Source of the DNA: Bacillota bacterium
Lineage (GTDB): Bacteria; Bacillota; Clostridia; Lachnospirales; Lachnospiraceae
NCBI GenBank assembly: GCA_023408815.1
Contig: JAEYJO010000064.1
Coordinates: forward strand, 62,001-126,000
Direction: 5' to 3'
Length of the DNA: 64,000 nt
Part shown: positions 42,790-50,786 of the stretch, piece by piece
Position numbering within the stretch: position 1 is the first letter of the stretch
Layout of the letters: each line of letters starts with the position of its first letter
Position numbers and translations under genes: made by a program
Notes under the pieces: generated by a model
What the model saw: only the letters and a program-made list of their open reading frames with translations
What the model was told of the DNA's origin: nothing
The model's database searches: none

Positions 42790-43293
42790 ATGTCAAAAGA
42801 GTTAGTCGCATATTTTTCAAGAAAAGGTGAGAATTATGTAAATGGTGCAATAAAAAGTCTGGATATCGGAAACACGGAGGTGGCGGCGAAGATGATCGGT
42901 GATATGACGGGAGCCGATATGTTCCAGATTGAGCCGGTGAAGGAGTACAACGCCGATTATAATATATGTATAGAAGAAGCGAAGCGGGATAAGGGCGCGA
43001 ATATCAGGCCGGAGTTTAAGAATGCGCCGGATGATATTTCGGCATATGAAACGATTTATCTGGGTTACCCCAATTATTGGGGGACCATGCCGATGCACGT
43101 ATGGACCTTTCTCGAAAAATATGATTTTACAGGAAAAAGAATCAGACCGTTTTGTACTCACGAAGGAAGTGACATAGGAAGCAGTGAACAGGATATTACG
43201 AAGCTGTGCCCGGATGCCAAGGTTGAAAGGCCGCTTTCCATACACGGTGCGAGTGTGAATGAAGCGAAAGATGACATAGAGAAATGGATATAA
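42790..43293 (+). CDS. Flavodoxin family protein (long form)
   Basis: A 167-residue flavodoxin of the Flavodoxin_4 type. It starts ELVAYFSRKGENYVNG with an altered FMN loop (SRKGENY in place of SxTGNT), then AYETIYLGYPNYWGTMPMHVWTFLE and FCTHEGSDIGSSEQDI. Family members act as NADPH:quinone-type reductases or electron carriers. ATG at 42790 follows TTAGGAGGAAATAAC. Its predicted role is a stress-type reductase. Confidence 0.9.
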   Translation: MSKELVAYFSRKGENYVNGAIKSLDIGNTEVAAKMIGDMTGADMFQIEPVKEYNADYNICIEEAKRDKGANIRPEFKNAPDDISAYETIYLGYPNYWGTMPMHVWTFLEKYDFTGKRIRPFCTHEGSDIGSSEQDITKLCPDAKVERPLSIHGASVNEAKDDIEKWI

Positions 43294-43365
43294 GCGGGAA
43301 AAAGGTGCTTCACCCGATGTAGAGGAAGAATCTTGATGAATATTTGATATATTAGTTTTTAAAAT

Positions 43366-43404
43366 GAAACGGCGGATTTGATCTCATTCAAAATCGCCGT
43401 TTCT
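43366..43404 (+). terminator. Rho-independent terminator after long flavodoxin
   Basis: GAAACGGCGGATTTGA (43366-43381) pairs with TCAAAATCGCCGTTTC (43388-43403), with one bulge and a weak T tail. Confidence 0.65.
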
Positions 43405-43565
43405 TCATAAAAAATTTAAAAAGCGTGTAACGTTTTGTGATTATTGCCGCACTTATTAATGTAACGGAAGTAAAAGGAAGAAAAGTGTGCGAAATTATTC
43501 TGTCGTATAAGGCTGAGGCCGGTGTATGCGATGCCATAGGGGGTGTGGAGTTGGAGAAGCAGAAT

Positions 43566-44039
43566 ATGGAACAAATCTATGAGGAGAATGTTTCTGTCGT
43601 ATATAAATATCTATTCTGCCTGACTCAGGATGCTTATTTGGCAGAAGAGCTGACACAGGAGACGTTTTATCAAGCGATAAAGGGGATTCAGAAGTTTCGC
43701 GGAGACTGCAAGATATCAGTCTGGCTCTGCCAGATCGGAAAAAGGCTGTGGTATAAGGAGCTGGAGCGGCGGAAGAAAAAAACGGTGTCCATCGATGAAC
43801 TTACCGAAAAGATCTCCGAGGAAGATTTGGAGGAACAATATTTGATGAAATGCGACAAGGTAGAATTGTTCCGGAAAATATACCGGCTGGAGGGAAGGGT
43901 GAGAGAGGTCATGTATCTTAGACTTACCGGAGAATTGAGTTTTGCGGAAATCGGCGAAATTATGGGAGTGACCGAGAACTGGGCAAGAGTAACCTTTTAC
44001 AGAGGAAAGCAAAAGTTATTGAAGGGAGAGGATTCATAA
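43566..44039 (+). CDS. ECF-type RNA polymerase sigma factor
   Basis: A 157-residue sigma-70 family factor of the ECF group. Region 2 (YEENVSVVYKYLFCLTQDAYLAEELTQETFYQAIKGIQKFRG) and region 4 (REVMYLRLTGELSFAEIGEIMGVTENWARVTFYRGKQKLL) are complete. ATG at 43566 matches the family start; in-frame GTG (43545) is an alternative. It overlaps the anti-sigma gene by one base, the standard layout, so it is released by an envelope signal through that membrane protein. Confidence 0.92.
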   Translation: MEQIYEENVSVVYKYLFCLTQDAYLAEELTQETFYQAIKGIQKFRGDCKISVWLCQIGKRLWYKELERRKKKTVSIDELTEKISEEDLEEQYLMKCDKVELFRKIYRLEGRVREVMYLRLTGELSFAEIGEIMGVTENWARVTFYRGKQKLLKGEDS

Positions 44040-44806
44040 TGGAAAAGAATATTGATTGTGCGGTAGTAAGGGATTTGCTTCCAAGCTATGTGGAAAGGCT
44101 GACCAGTGAGGAGACCAATAAGGTGATGGAGGAGCATTTTGCAAATTGTGAAGACTGCGCCTTAGAGCGGGATACAATGATGAAGACGATTCATGATACG
44201 ATTTCCATTGCCAAAAAAAATGAGAAGGTAGTAAACTATTTGAAAAAAGCAAAAACATTATATGTTCTGAAAGGAATTGCCTTATCGATGGGAATCATAG
44301 CTGTTCTTGTCTCCTTTATTGTAGACATTGCAGTGAACAGGCGTCTTACCTGGTCCTTGATCGTCGATGCAGGCATCGCCTATGTTTATGCCTGCGGGCT
44401 TCCCCTGGTAATCAGCAAGAGGAACAAAATCGTGAAAATGACGGCAGCTGCCAGCATTCTTCTGCTTCCGCTTCTGTATGTAATAGAATATGTAGTGAAT
44501 GACAACTATGTAATCCGGCCGGTTTACTGGGTAAAGGAATATGCGCTGCCCATCGGTGTTCTCTGGGTTGCGATTGTCTGGGTGGCCATACTTATCATAC
44601 GTTTTACGAAGGTGAATGTCTGGACCGCCATAGGAATATTTTTACTGCTTGCAGCTGTGGGTTCCGCGGTTACCAATGCAATTGCGGATCAGGCTACGCT
44701 GAAAGAAATTTATACAACAGGATATGAATGGATCGATACGGCGGCTTACCTGCTGTGTGCTGCGGTATTCCTGTTCTTCGGTTATGAGAAGCGCAGGAAA
44801 GAATAG
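44039..44806 (+). CDS. Zinc-finger anti-sigma factor, membrane protein
   Basis: A 255-residue protein. The N-terminal zf-HC2-type module has CAVVRDLLPSYVERLTSEETNKVMEEHF followed by ANCEDC, giving the His-x3-Cys-x2-Cys zinc site. About six membrane helices occupy residues 80-250. It should bind the ECF sigma factor encoded one base upstream and hold it inactive at the membrane. Signal unknown. Confidence 0.88.
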   Translation: MEKNIDCAVVRDLLPSYVERLTSEETNKVMEEHFANCEDCALERDTMMKTIHDTISIAKKNEKVVNYLKKAKTLYVLKGIALSMGIIAVLVSFIVDIAVNRRLTWSLIVDAGIAYVYACGLPLVISKRNKIVKMTAAASILLLPLLYVIEYVVNDNYVIRPVYWVKEYALPIGVLWVAIVWVAILIIRFTKVNVWTAIGIFLLLAAVGSAVTNAIADQATLKEIYTTGYEWIDTAAYLLCAAVFLFFGYEKRRKE

Positions 44807-44820
44807 GCCGCCTTCTCTTG

Positions 44821-45528
44821 CTATTCGTAATAAATTTTCCGGCTGCCGTTTATGGTTTCCCCTACGGAGTGCTCAATCCAGTGGACGGCTCCGTCTATAT
44901 CCCGGTCATGAATGAAGGACCAGAGCTTATAAGTATTTTGATATAGGGCGGGGATTCCATACAGCGTGCAGAAACGTTCCCAAAGCGTGAATACCGGAGC
45001 CTTAAAGGATTGAAAGATTAAAGGTATCAGTGCATTTTGGGACAATACGGCGAATTCATGCTGAAATTCGAACGCAGCCTGAGCGGCTCCGGCAATCGAG
45101 GCGGCATCCCGGATACGCTCTGTTTTTTCCAACAATAACTGTACCTCATCATCGGTAATGCGTTTGATACATTGCTGAGCGGCAAGAGTATCCAAGGCAA
45201 TCCTGACTTCGAGGATCGATCTGATCTCATCATTTCTCAGCTTTCCCCCATTATATTTCATAATTGAAAGCAGGGTATCGAGAGTCCCTGTTCTGCGGTA
45301 GTCGGCGACGAAGGTGCCGACTCTCGGTTTCACGATGAGAAAGCCCTTTTTTTCCAGTTCGGTGATACCGCTGTTGACTACCGCCCGGCTGACCTGCATA
45401 GCTTCTGCAAGCTGCCTTTCCGGCGGAAGCTTCTCCCCGATTCCCAGCTTACCCGATAAAATCATATGCTCTAATTGCTCTACGAACAGCTCCCTAAGAG
45501 AAGGGGAGCTTATTTTTTGAAATTCCAT
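44821..45528 (-). CDS. GntR family regulator, FadR type
   Basis: A 235-residue regulator. The winged helix (QLEHMILSGKLGIGEKLPPERQLAEAMQVSRAVVNSGITELEKKGFL) is followed by a helical FCD effector domain with its metal-type His residues (FEFQHEFAVLS, WIEHSVGE). ATG at 45528 has GGAGG upstream on the minus strand. It is divergent from the DUF5692-hypB operon; dyads with the FadR-type core TGGT-N3-ACCA lie before its own start and before the operon, so it probably represses both. Confidence 0.9.
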   Translation of the reverse strand: MEFQKISSPSLRELFVEQLEHMILSGKLGIGEKLPPERQLAEAMQVSRAVVNSGITELEKKGFLIVKPRVGTFVADYRRTGTLDTLLSIMKYNGGKLRNDEIRSILEVRIALDTLAAQQCIKRITDDEVQLLLEKTERIRDAASIAGAAQAAFEFQHEFAVLSQNALIPLIFQSFKAPVFTLWERFCTLYGIPALYQNTYKLWSFIHDRDIDGAVHWIEHSVGETINGSRKIYYE

Positions 45529-45552
45529 AAACCTGACCTCCATACAGTATAC

Positions 45553-45578
45553 TGGTTTGACCACATACCAAAATTGGT
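45553..45578. promoter_or_regulatory. FadR-type operators near the regulator start
   Basis: TGGTTTGACCA (45553-45563) has the classic TGGT-N3-ACCA form, and ACCAAAATTGGT (45567-45578) is an adjacent inverted repeat. They lie 25-50 bases before the regulator's start codon, fitting autoregulation. Confidence 0.6.
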
Positions 45579-45712
45579 TATTCTAACATTATATTGTACG
45601 AAATGACTAAAATCAACAACAAAATTTTAGTATAATGTAGAAAGGTATATAAAGAATTGACTATTTTCCGTAACAATGATAAATTTATATCAAGAAGAAA
45701 ACGAAAAATATG

Positions 45713-45729
45713 TGCTGGTATGACCAGCA
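45713..45729 (+). promoter_or_regulatory. FadR-type operator before DUF5692 gene
   Basis: TGCTGGTATGACCAGCA is a perfect 17-base palindrome with the TGGT-N3-ACCA core of FadR-subfamily GntR sites, 23 bases before the DUF5692 start codon. A TATAAT at 45631-45636 is the only obvious -10 upstream, placing the site in the early transcribed region as a roadblock. Confidence 0.7.
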
Positions 45730-45751
45730 TGACAAAGGAAAGGTGAGAGAT

Positions 45752-46732
45752 ATGTTTACATTTAATTATGAGGCGGGAGCAACCGGCTTAACGTCGTGGC
45801 TCATGTGGTTAGTGGTTTTTGCAGCTTTATTTGCACTGAATGAGGTGTCCAGAAGGTACAAGGTAATGGGAATCGTATGTTTTGTCGTACTTCCCGCCGT
45901 TTTATCCGTGCTGTGGTTTACGGTTTTATCTGATACCACTTATACGGATTGGTTCCATCTTGCGAAGGTATATTCCTCCACGGCCGGTTGTATCGGCTTC
46001 TGGTGTATCCGTCATCTTCACGGAACGAACAAGAAGACGGGAAAAGAGTGGAGACTTTCCGAGAACAAAATTGCACTGTGTTTCCCCCCTTTGATTCTTG
46101 CAATCAATATTTGTGAGGCGGTAGCCCGCGATTTGGAGGTAGGAATGAATTATGTGGGCGGCGGAATGTTAGTGGATGACGCGCAGTATGTGATCGGCGG
46201 ACCTTGGAATTACATGAATGCGATTGCCGGCATTTTGAACATCATTACGATTACCGGATGGTTTGGCATCAAGATAAGAAAAGCGACGGCTAAGGATAAG
46301 AGCAGAGATATGATTTGGCCCGATATGCTTTGGTTCTGGATTATCGCATATGATCTTTGGAACTTCGCATATACATATAACTGTCTCCCGGGACATTCAT
46401 GGTACTGCGGCTTTGCGCTGCTGCTCGCGCCTACTCTTTGTGCATTTACCCTGGGAAAAGGTGCATGGCTTCAGCACCGCGCCCAGACGCTTGCGCTTTG
46501 GTGTATGTTTGCCCAGACGTTTCCGGCATTTCAGGATACGGGAATGTTCTCCGTTTCTTCGACCTACAATACGACCATTTACTTTATCGTAAGCTTCCTT
46601 GCAATGGCGGTTAACATTGCGGTATTGGTTTATATGATTTATAAAGTAGTTAAGACGAAACGCAATCCTTATAAGGCAGAATTGTATACGGATATTGCAA
46701 AATATAAAGAAATCGCAGCTTTAGCAGAATAA
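45752..46732 (+). CDS. DUF5692 family membrane protein
   Basis: A 326-residue integral membrane protein with about eight or nine helices and many Trp residues, matching DUF5692 (LMWLVVFAALFALNEVSRRYKVMGI, WFHLAKVYSSTAGCIGFWCIRH, GGPWNYMNAIAGILNIITITGW). No function is known. AAAGGTGAGA precedes the ATG at 45752. Gene order (DUF5692-hypB-oxidoreductase-hypA) suggests a membrane partner of a redox or nickel-related process, perhaps a transporter; that is inference. Confidence 0.85.
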   Translation: MFTFNYEAGATGLTSWLMWLVVFAALFALNEVSRRYKVMGIVCFVVLPAVLSVLWFTVLSDTTYTDWFHLAKVYSSTAGCIGFWCIRHLHGTNKKTGKEWRLSENKIALCFPPLILAINICEAVARDLEVGMNYVGGGMLVDDAQYVIGGPWNYMNAIAGILNIITITGWFGIKIRKATAKDKSRDMIWPDMLWFWIIAYDLWNFAYTYNCLPGHSWYCGFALLLAPTLCAFTLGKGAWLQHRAQTLALWCMFAQTFPAFQDTGMFSVSSTYNTTIYFIVSFLAMAVNIAVLVYMIYKVVKTKRNPYKAELYTDIAKYKEIAALAE

Positions 46733-46772
46733 AAATTAAATGCCGTACTTTGGAAGGAGCAGGGCAGCATAG

Positions 46773-47441
46773 ATGAAAGAATATAGAGTACTGGAAATTA
46801 AACAAAGTGTATTTGAAGATAACAATAAACAAGCCGATTTACTAAGGCAGAAATTAAAAGAAGAAAAGATATTTTTACTCAATCTTATGTCTTCACCCGG
46901 TGCGGGTAAGACGACCACGCTGACACGTACCATCGAATTGCTGAAGGATAGGCTGAACATCGGCGTAATGGAGGCCGACATAGACTCGGATGTGGATGCG
47001 GCTGCAATTGCAAAGACGGGTGCGAAGGTCATCCAGCTCCATACGGGCGGTATGTGCCATCTGGATGCGGATATGACGAAGCAGGGACTGGAAGGCCTGG
47101 GAACCGAAGAGGTGGATCTCGCAATTTTGGAAAACGTAGGCAATCTCGTATGTCCGGCTGAATTCGATACCGGATCGGTAAAGAACGCTATGATCTTAAG
47201 CGTGCCCGAGGGCGATGATAAACCGCTTAAATATCCTTTGATGTTCAGTATTTGCGACGTACTTCTGATCAATAAAATAGATGTAATGCCGTACTTTGAT
47301 TTTGACTTACAGGTCTGCATAGAGCGGGCCAAGAAACTAAACCCGGATATTCAGGTCATTCCGGTTTGCGCAAAAACGGGAGAAGGAATAAAGGATTTTG
47401 CTGACTGGCTTTATAATGAAACTACAAAATGGCAGGCGTAA
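46773..47441 (+). CDS. hypB: Hydrogenase nickel-incorporation GTPase HypB
   Basis: A 222-residue SIMIBI-class GTPase. Walker A is SSPGAGKT near residue 40, followed by EADIDSDVDA, the metal site GGMCHLDADM (Cys and His between switch regions), LAILENVGNLVCPAEFDTG and the guanine-specificity INKIDV. The N-terminal CXXCGC high-affinity site and poly-His stretch of some HypB proteins are missing. It normally delivers nickel with HypA to [NiFe] hydrogenase or urease, but neither enzyme is encoded in this window. Confidence 0.94.
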   Translation: MKEYRVLEIKQSVFEDNNKQADLLRQKLKEEKIFLLNLMSSPGAGKTTTLTRTIELLKDRLNIGVMEADIDSDVDAAAIAKTGAKVIQLHTGGMCHLDADMTKQGLEGLGTEEVDLAILENVGNLVCPAEFDTGSVKNAMILSVPEGDDKPLKYPLMFSICDVLLINKIDVMPYFDFDLQVCIERAKKLNPDIQVIPVCAKTGEGIKDFADWLYNETTKWQA

Positions 47442-47456
47442 GAAAGGTTAAATGAG

Positions 47457-50195
47457 ATGAAAGATATTACAAAAATGATTTTCCCCGAGTGGTATAAATG
47501 CCAATATAATGAAAAGGTACTGGCTCTCGCAAATCATATCGGCCGTAAAAAACCGGGTGCTAAGAATGCCTATAAATGGGATGATCCGGAATATATCATC
47601 CTCGAGGCCGGAGTAGACGACGAAATGGCTGAGGTAGGCTTGGGCCTGGGTGTTTGTAAAAAACGTACCACCAAAGAAATAGCGAAGCTATTGAACAAAC
47701 CGGAGGACTATTGCCACGAACAGCTGATGAAGCTGGCACAGTATGGTGTATGCTTTGTCAATACCAGAGATGGAGAAGATATATTCTGGGCGGAAACATG
47801 GATTCCGGGAACGATGGAAATGATTGTAAACAGCAGGGAAAATGTGGAAAAATATCCGATCATCGGCTATGCCATGGAAGCCTATGGACGTGTAAGAGGA
47901 CCTATGAGCGCCGGTTCCTTCCCTCCGGGCGTGGGACTTATGCGCGTTATTCCCATTGAAACGGCAATTGATGGAAATACCCGCCGCGCTTCCTATGAAG
48001 AAGTATCCAAGTATTTGAATGAGAACGATATTTTTACCGTTACCGACTGCTCCTGCCGTACTGACCGTGAAATCATGGGCGAAGGCTGCGGACACCTGAA
48101 GGAAGATATGTGTATCCAGATGGGCCATGCTGCGGAGTACTATATCAAGACGGGAAGAGGACGCCAGATCACGAGGGAGGAAGCCTTTGAGATCATCAGG
48201 CGTGCGGAAGAAAACGGATTGATGCACCAGATTCCCAATATTGACGGTTCGGGAAAAACCCATGCTATTTGTAACTGCTGCGGCTGCGGCTGCCTTTCTC
48301 TAAGAACGGCAACGATGTTCAAGAATAATGACATGGTGCGTTCTAATTATGTGGCGAAGGTAGATCCTGAAAAGTGCGTTGCCTGCGGGCAATGCGTGGA
48401 AAACTGTCCGGTTAATGCTTTGAAGCTGGGACAGAAGCTGTGCTCTTCCAAGCCGGTAACAAGCAATATTACCACAAAGGAAACTCCCCGGGATATGGAA
48501 TGGGGAGAAGAGCATTGGAACCCGGATTACCGTACTAACAAAGAAAACGTAGTGGATACGGGAACTGCTCCGTGTAAGACTAATTGCCCCGCGCATATCG
48601 GTGTACAAGGGTATATTAAACTGGCATCCCAGGGAAAATACAAGGATGCGCTGGAGCTGATCCGTCATGAAAATCCTCTTCCGGCCGTATGCGGACGTAT
48701 CTGTAACAGACGATGTGAGGATGCATGTACCAGAGGCGATATCGACGCTCCCATCGCTATCGATGAAATCAAAAAATTCATCGCCAAGCAGGAACTGGAT
48801 AAAGAGAACCGTATAGTCCCCAGGAAACGTCATGATTACAGTAATAAAAAGATCGCTATTGTAGGCGCGGGACCGGCAGGTCTTTCCTGTGCATATTACC
48901 TCGCTTTGGACGGTTATACTATCACGGTATTCGAAAAGGAGAAAAAGCTCGGCGGTATGCTGACCATGGGAATTCCCAGCTTCCGTTTGGAGAAGGACGT
49001 GGTGGAAGCGGAAATAGATATCATAAAGGAAATGGGCGTTGAGTTCAGGACGGGCGTCGAAGTAGGAAAGGACGTTACGTTGGAGGACCTGAGAAAGCAG
49101 GGCTATAACGCATTCTATCTGGGAATCGGAGCACAGGGCGGAAGAAAAGTAGGCATCGAGGGAGAGGATGCACAGGGCGTTATGTCCGGTATCGAATTCC
49201 TTCGTATGGTAAATCAGGATAAAGAAGCGAGAATAAGCGGAAAGACCGTAGTAATAGGCGGCGGAAATGTTGCCATAGACGTTGCAAGAACAGCAGTCCG
49301 CGCCGGAGCGGATTCGGTGATCCAGTGCTGTCTGGAAAGCAGAGAGCAGATGCCGGCTTCTAAGGATGAAATCATGGAAGCGCAGGAGGAACATATCGAG
49401 ATACGAAATAGCTGGGGCCCGAAACGTATTTTGACAACGGACGGAAAGGTTACGGGAATCGAGTTCAAGAAATGTGTCCGGGTATTCGATGAGGAAGGAA
49501 GATTCAGCCCTCAGTACGATGAAAACGACACGATGACGGTGGAGGCGGATTACATACTTCTTTCGGTAGGGCAGTCTGTTCTCTTAGGAGATTTGTTAAA
49601 GGATTCTGCAGTGGTAACGAGGCCGAACGGAACGCTGGAAGCGGATTCCTTTACCTATCAGACAGCGCAGGAGGACATTTTCACAGGCGGTGATGTATAC
49701 ACAGGCCCCCGCTTTGCCATCGACGCGATTGCGGCGGGCAAGCAGGCTGCTGTTTCCATCCATCGTTTTGTACATCCGGGGCAGAGTCTTGTATACGGAC
49801 GCGACCGTCGTATCTTCAAGGAACTGGACAAAGAGGCAGCGATTATCGAATCCTATGATAATACGCCCCGCCAATGTCCGGAAAATATTAAATCCGACAA
49901 GAAGGCGGAGGAAAGCTTCCGCGATTTACGAGGAACCTTTACAGAGGAACAGATGCGCAAGGAGACAGAGCGCTGTCTGGGCTGCGGTGTAACGGTGGTG
50001 GATTCCTATATGTGCGTAGGCTGCGGACAGTGCACGACAAAGTGCAAGTTCGACGCGATAAAGCTGGAGCGCGTTTATAACGGAGAAGGCGTTGTCTTTA
50101 CGGACATGAAGCCGATAGTGGTGAAGACTATTATTAAGAGAAAAGGCAAGATTGCGGTTAAAAAAGTACAGAATGCTTTATCCAAAAGCAAGTAA
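47457..50195 (+). CDS. Multidomain Fe-S FAD-dependent pyridine nucleotide oxidoreductase
   Basis: A 912-residue protein. Residues 1-310 contain Cys clusters TDCSCR, GCGH and CNCCGCGC, a domain also seen in ferredoxin-type redox proteins; residues about 305-325 are a ferredoxin motif CVACGQCVENCP. Residues about 375-445 are the GltD/dihydropyrimidine-dehydrogenase N-terminal cluster domain (CKTNCPAH, CGRICNRRCEDAC). Then FAD (AIVGAGPAGLSCAYYLA) and NAD(P) (VVIGGGNVAIDVARTA) Rossmann folds follow, with a C-terminal CLGCGV and CVGCGQCTTKC cluster. Such flavoproteins move electrons between NAD(P)H, ferredoxin and a partner enzyme. Sited between hypB and hypA. Confidence 0.88.
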   Translation: MKDITKMIFPEWYKCQYNEKVLALANHIGRKKPGAKNAYKWDDPEYIILEAGVDDEMAEVGLGLGVCKKRTTKEIAKLLNKPEDYCHEQLMKLAQYGVCFVNTRDGEDIFWAETWIPGTMEMIVNSRENVEKYPIIGYAMEAYGRVRGPMSAGSFPPGVGLMRVIPIETAIDGNTRRASYEEVSKYLNENDIFTVTDCSCRTDREIMGEGCGHLKEDMCIQMGHAAEYYIKTGRGRQITREEAFEIIRRAEENGLMHQIPNIDGSGKTHAICNCCGCGCLSLRTATMFKNNDMVRSNYVAKVDPEKCVACGQCVENCPVNALKLGQKLCSSKPVTSNITTKETPRDMEWGEEHWNPDYRTNKENVVDTGTAPCKTNCPAHIGVQGYIKLASQGKYKDALELIRHENPLPAVCGRICNRRCEDACTRGDIDAPIAIDEIKKFIAKQELDKENRIVPRKRHDYSNKKIAIVGAGPAGLSCAYYLALDGYTITVFEKEKKLGGMLTMGIPSFRLEKDVVEAEIDIIKEMGVEFRTGVEVGKDVTLEDLRKQGYNAFYLGIGAQGGRKVGIEGEDAQGVMSGIEFLRMVNQDKEARISGKTVVIGGGNVAIDVARTAVRAGADSVIQCCLESREQMPASKDEIMEAQEEHIEIRNSWGPKRILTTDGKVTGIEFKKCVRVFDEEGRFSPQYDENDTMTVEADYILLSVGQSVLLGDLLKDSAVVTRPNGTLEADSFTYQTAQEDIFTGGDVYTGPRFAIDAIAAGKQAAVSIHRFVHPGQSLVYGRDRRIFKELDKEAAIIESYDNTPRQCPENIKSDKKAEESFRDLRGTFTEEQMRKETERCLGCGVTVVDSYMCVGCGQCTTKCKFDAIKLERVYNGEGVVFTDMKPIVVKTIIKRKGKIAVKKVQNALSKSK

Positions 50196-50211
50196 AAGGA
50201 GCTGAGCAAAA

Positions 50212-50553
50212 TTGCATGAGCTAGGTGTGGTGATGGAAGTGGCAAGAGTGGTGGAAGCATTCGCAAGAGAAAACGAAGTGGAGGAAGTGAACACTATCGT
50301 ATTGCAGGTGGGAGAGCTTTCTTCCATGGTTCCCAAGTACATATACGACGTTTATCCGGCCGCAGTGGATGGAACCATGCTGGAAAAGACCAGGCTGGAC
50401 ATAGAAATTATTCCCGGTAACGGCAGGTGCGGAGAATGCGAAACAGTTTTTAATATACTGGAGAACCGTGCAGTCTGTCCTAATTGCCAATCGACGCAGT
50501 TCGAACTGCTGAGCGGAAGAGAATTTTATATTAAAGAAATTGTCTGTTGTTAA
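50212..50553 (+). CDS. hypA: Hydrogenase nickel-incorporation protein HypA
   Basis: A 113-residue HypA. Translation from TTG at 50212 gives the required N-terminal Met-His-Glu, whose His2 binds nickel; AAAGGAGCTGAGC is upstream. The zinc module CGEC-x15-CPNC is complete. It works with HypB to bring nickel to a target enzyme. It is the last gene of the DUF5692-hypB-oxidoreductase-hypA group, with no hydrogenase, urease, HypC, D, E or F in view. Confidence 0.94.
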   Translation: MHELGVVMEVARVVEAFARENEVEEVNTIVLQVGELSSMVPKYIYDVYPAAVDGTMLEKTRLDIEIIPGNGRCGECETVFNILENRAVCPNCQSTQFELLSGREFYIKEIVCC

Positions 50554-50630
50554 GGACAGACACGGAAGCTCTTAATTATTTGAAATATTTTGGAAGTATA
50601 TTGAAAAAACTGTGCAATCTTGGGAATATA

Positions 50631-50639
50631 TGATATAAT
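50631..50639 (+). promoter_or_regulatory. Extended -10 promoter of ppdK
   Basis: TGATATAAT is a perfect extended -10 (TG-N-TATAAT). No good -35 is seen. Transcription should begin near 50646, giving a leader of about 140 bases. Confidence 0.65.
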
Positions 50640-50665
50640 GGCTCTACGATCAACAAACGAGTTTG

Positions 50666-50743
50666 CACACAGAATGAAGAGCGCCATTTGGCGTTATAAT
50701 ATACCATGGACGTTTAACGCTCATGGTATATTACGTCTGTGTG
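50666..50743 (+). ncRNA. Structured leader RNA (three-helix junction) before ppdK
   Basis: Three helices form one closed junction: outer CACACAGA (50666-50673) with TCTGTGTG (50736-50743); AGCGCC (50680-50685) with GGCGTT (50690-50695), loop ATTT; and AATATACCATG (50698-50708) with CATGGTATATT (50722-50732), capped by CGT/ACG. No T-run follows, so it is not a plain terminator. It lies between the promoter and the ppdK ribosome site. I do not recognise it as a named riboswitch. Confidence 0.55.
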
Positions 50744-50786
50744 AAACAAAAAAGAAAAATGGCAAAAGGATAAGAAAGGAAAAAGT

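Noticed and set aside
46740..47296. 14-base match ATGCCGTACTTTG near the start of hypB and again within hypB
   Set aside because: Only one short match with unrelated flanks; no sign of duplication or recombination.
48300..49394. 364-residue open frame on the minus strand
   Set aside because: Antisense to the well-supported 912-residue oxidoreductase, with unlikely composition and no start signal.
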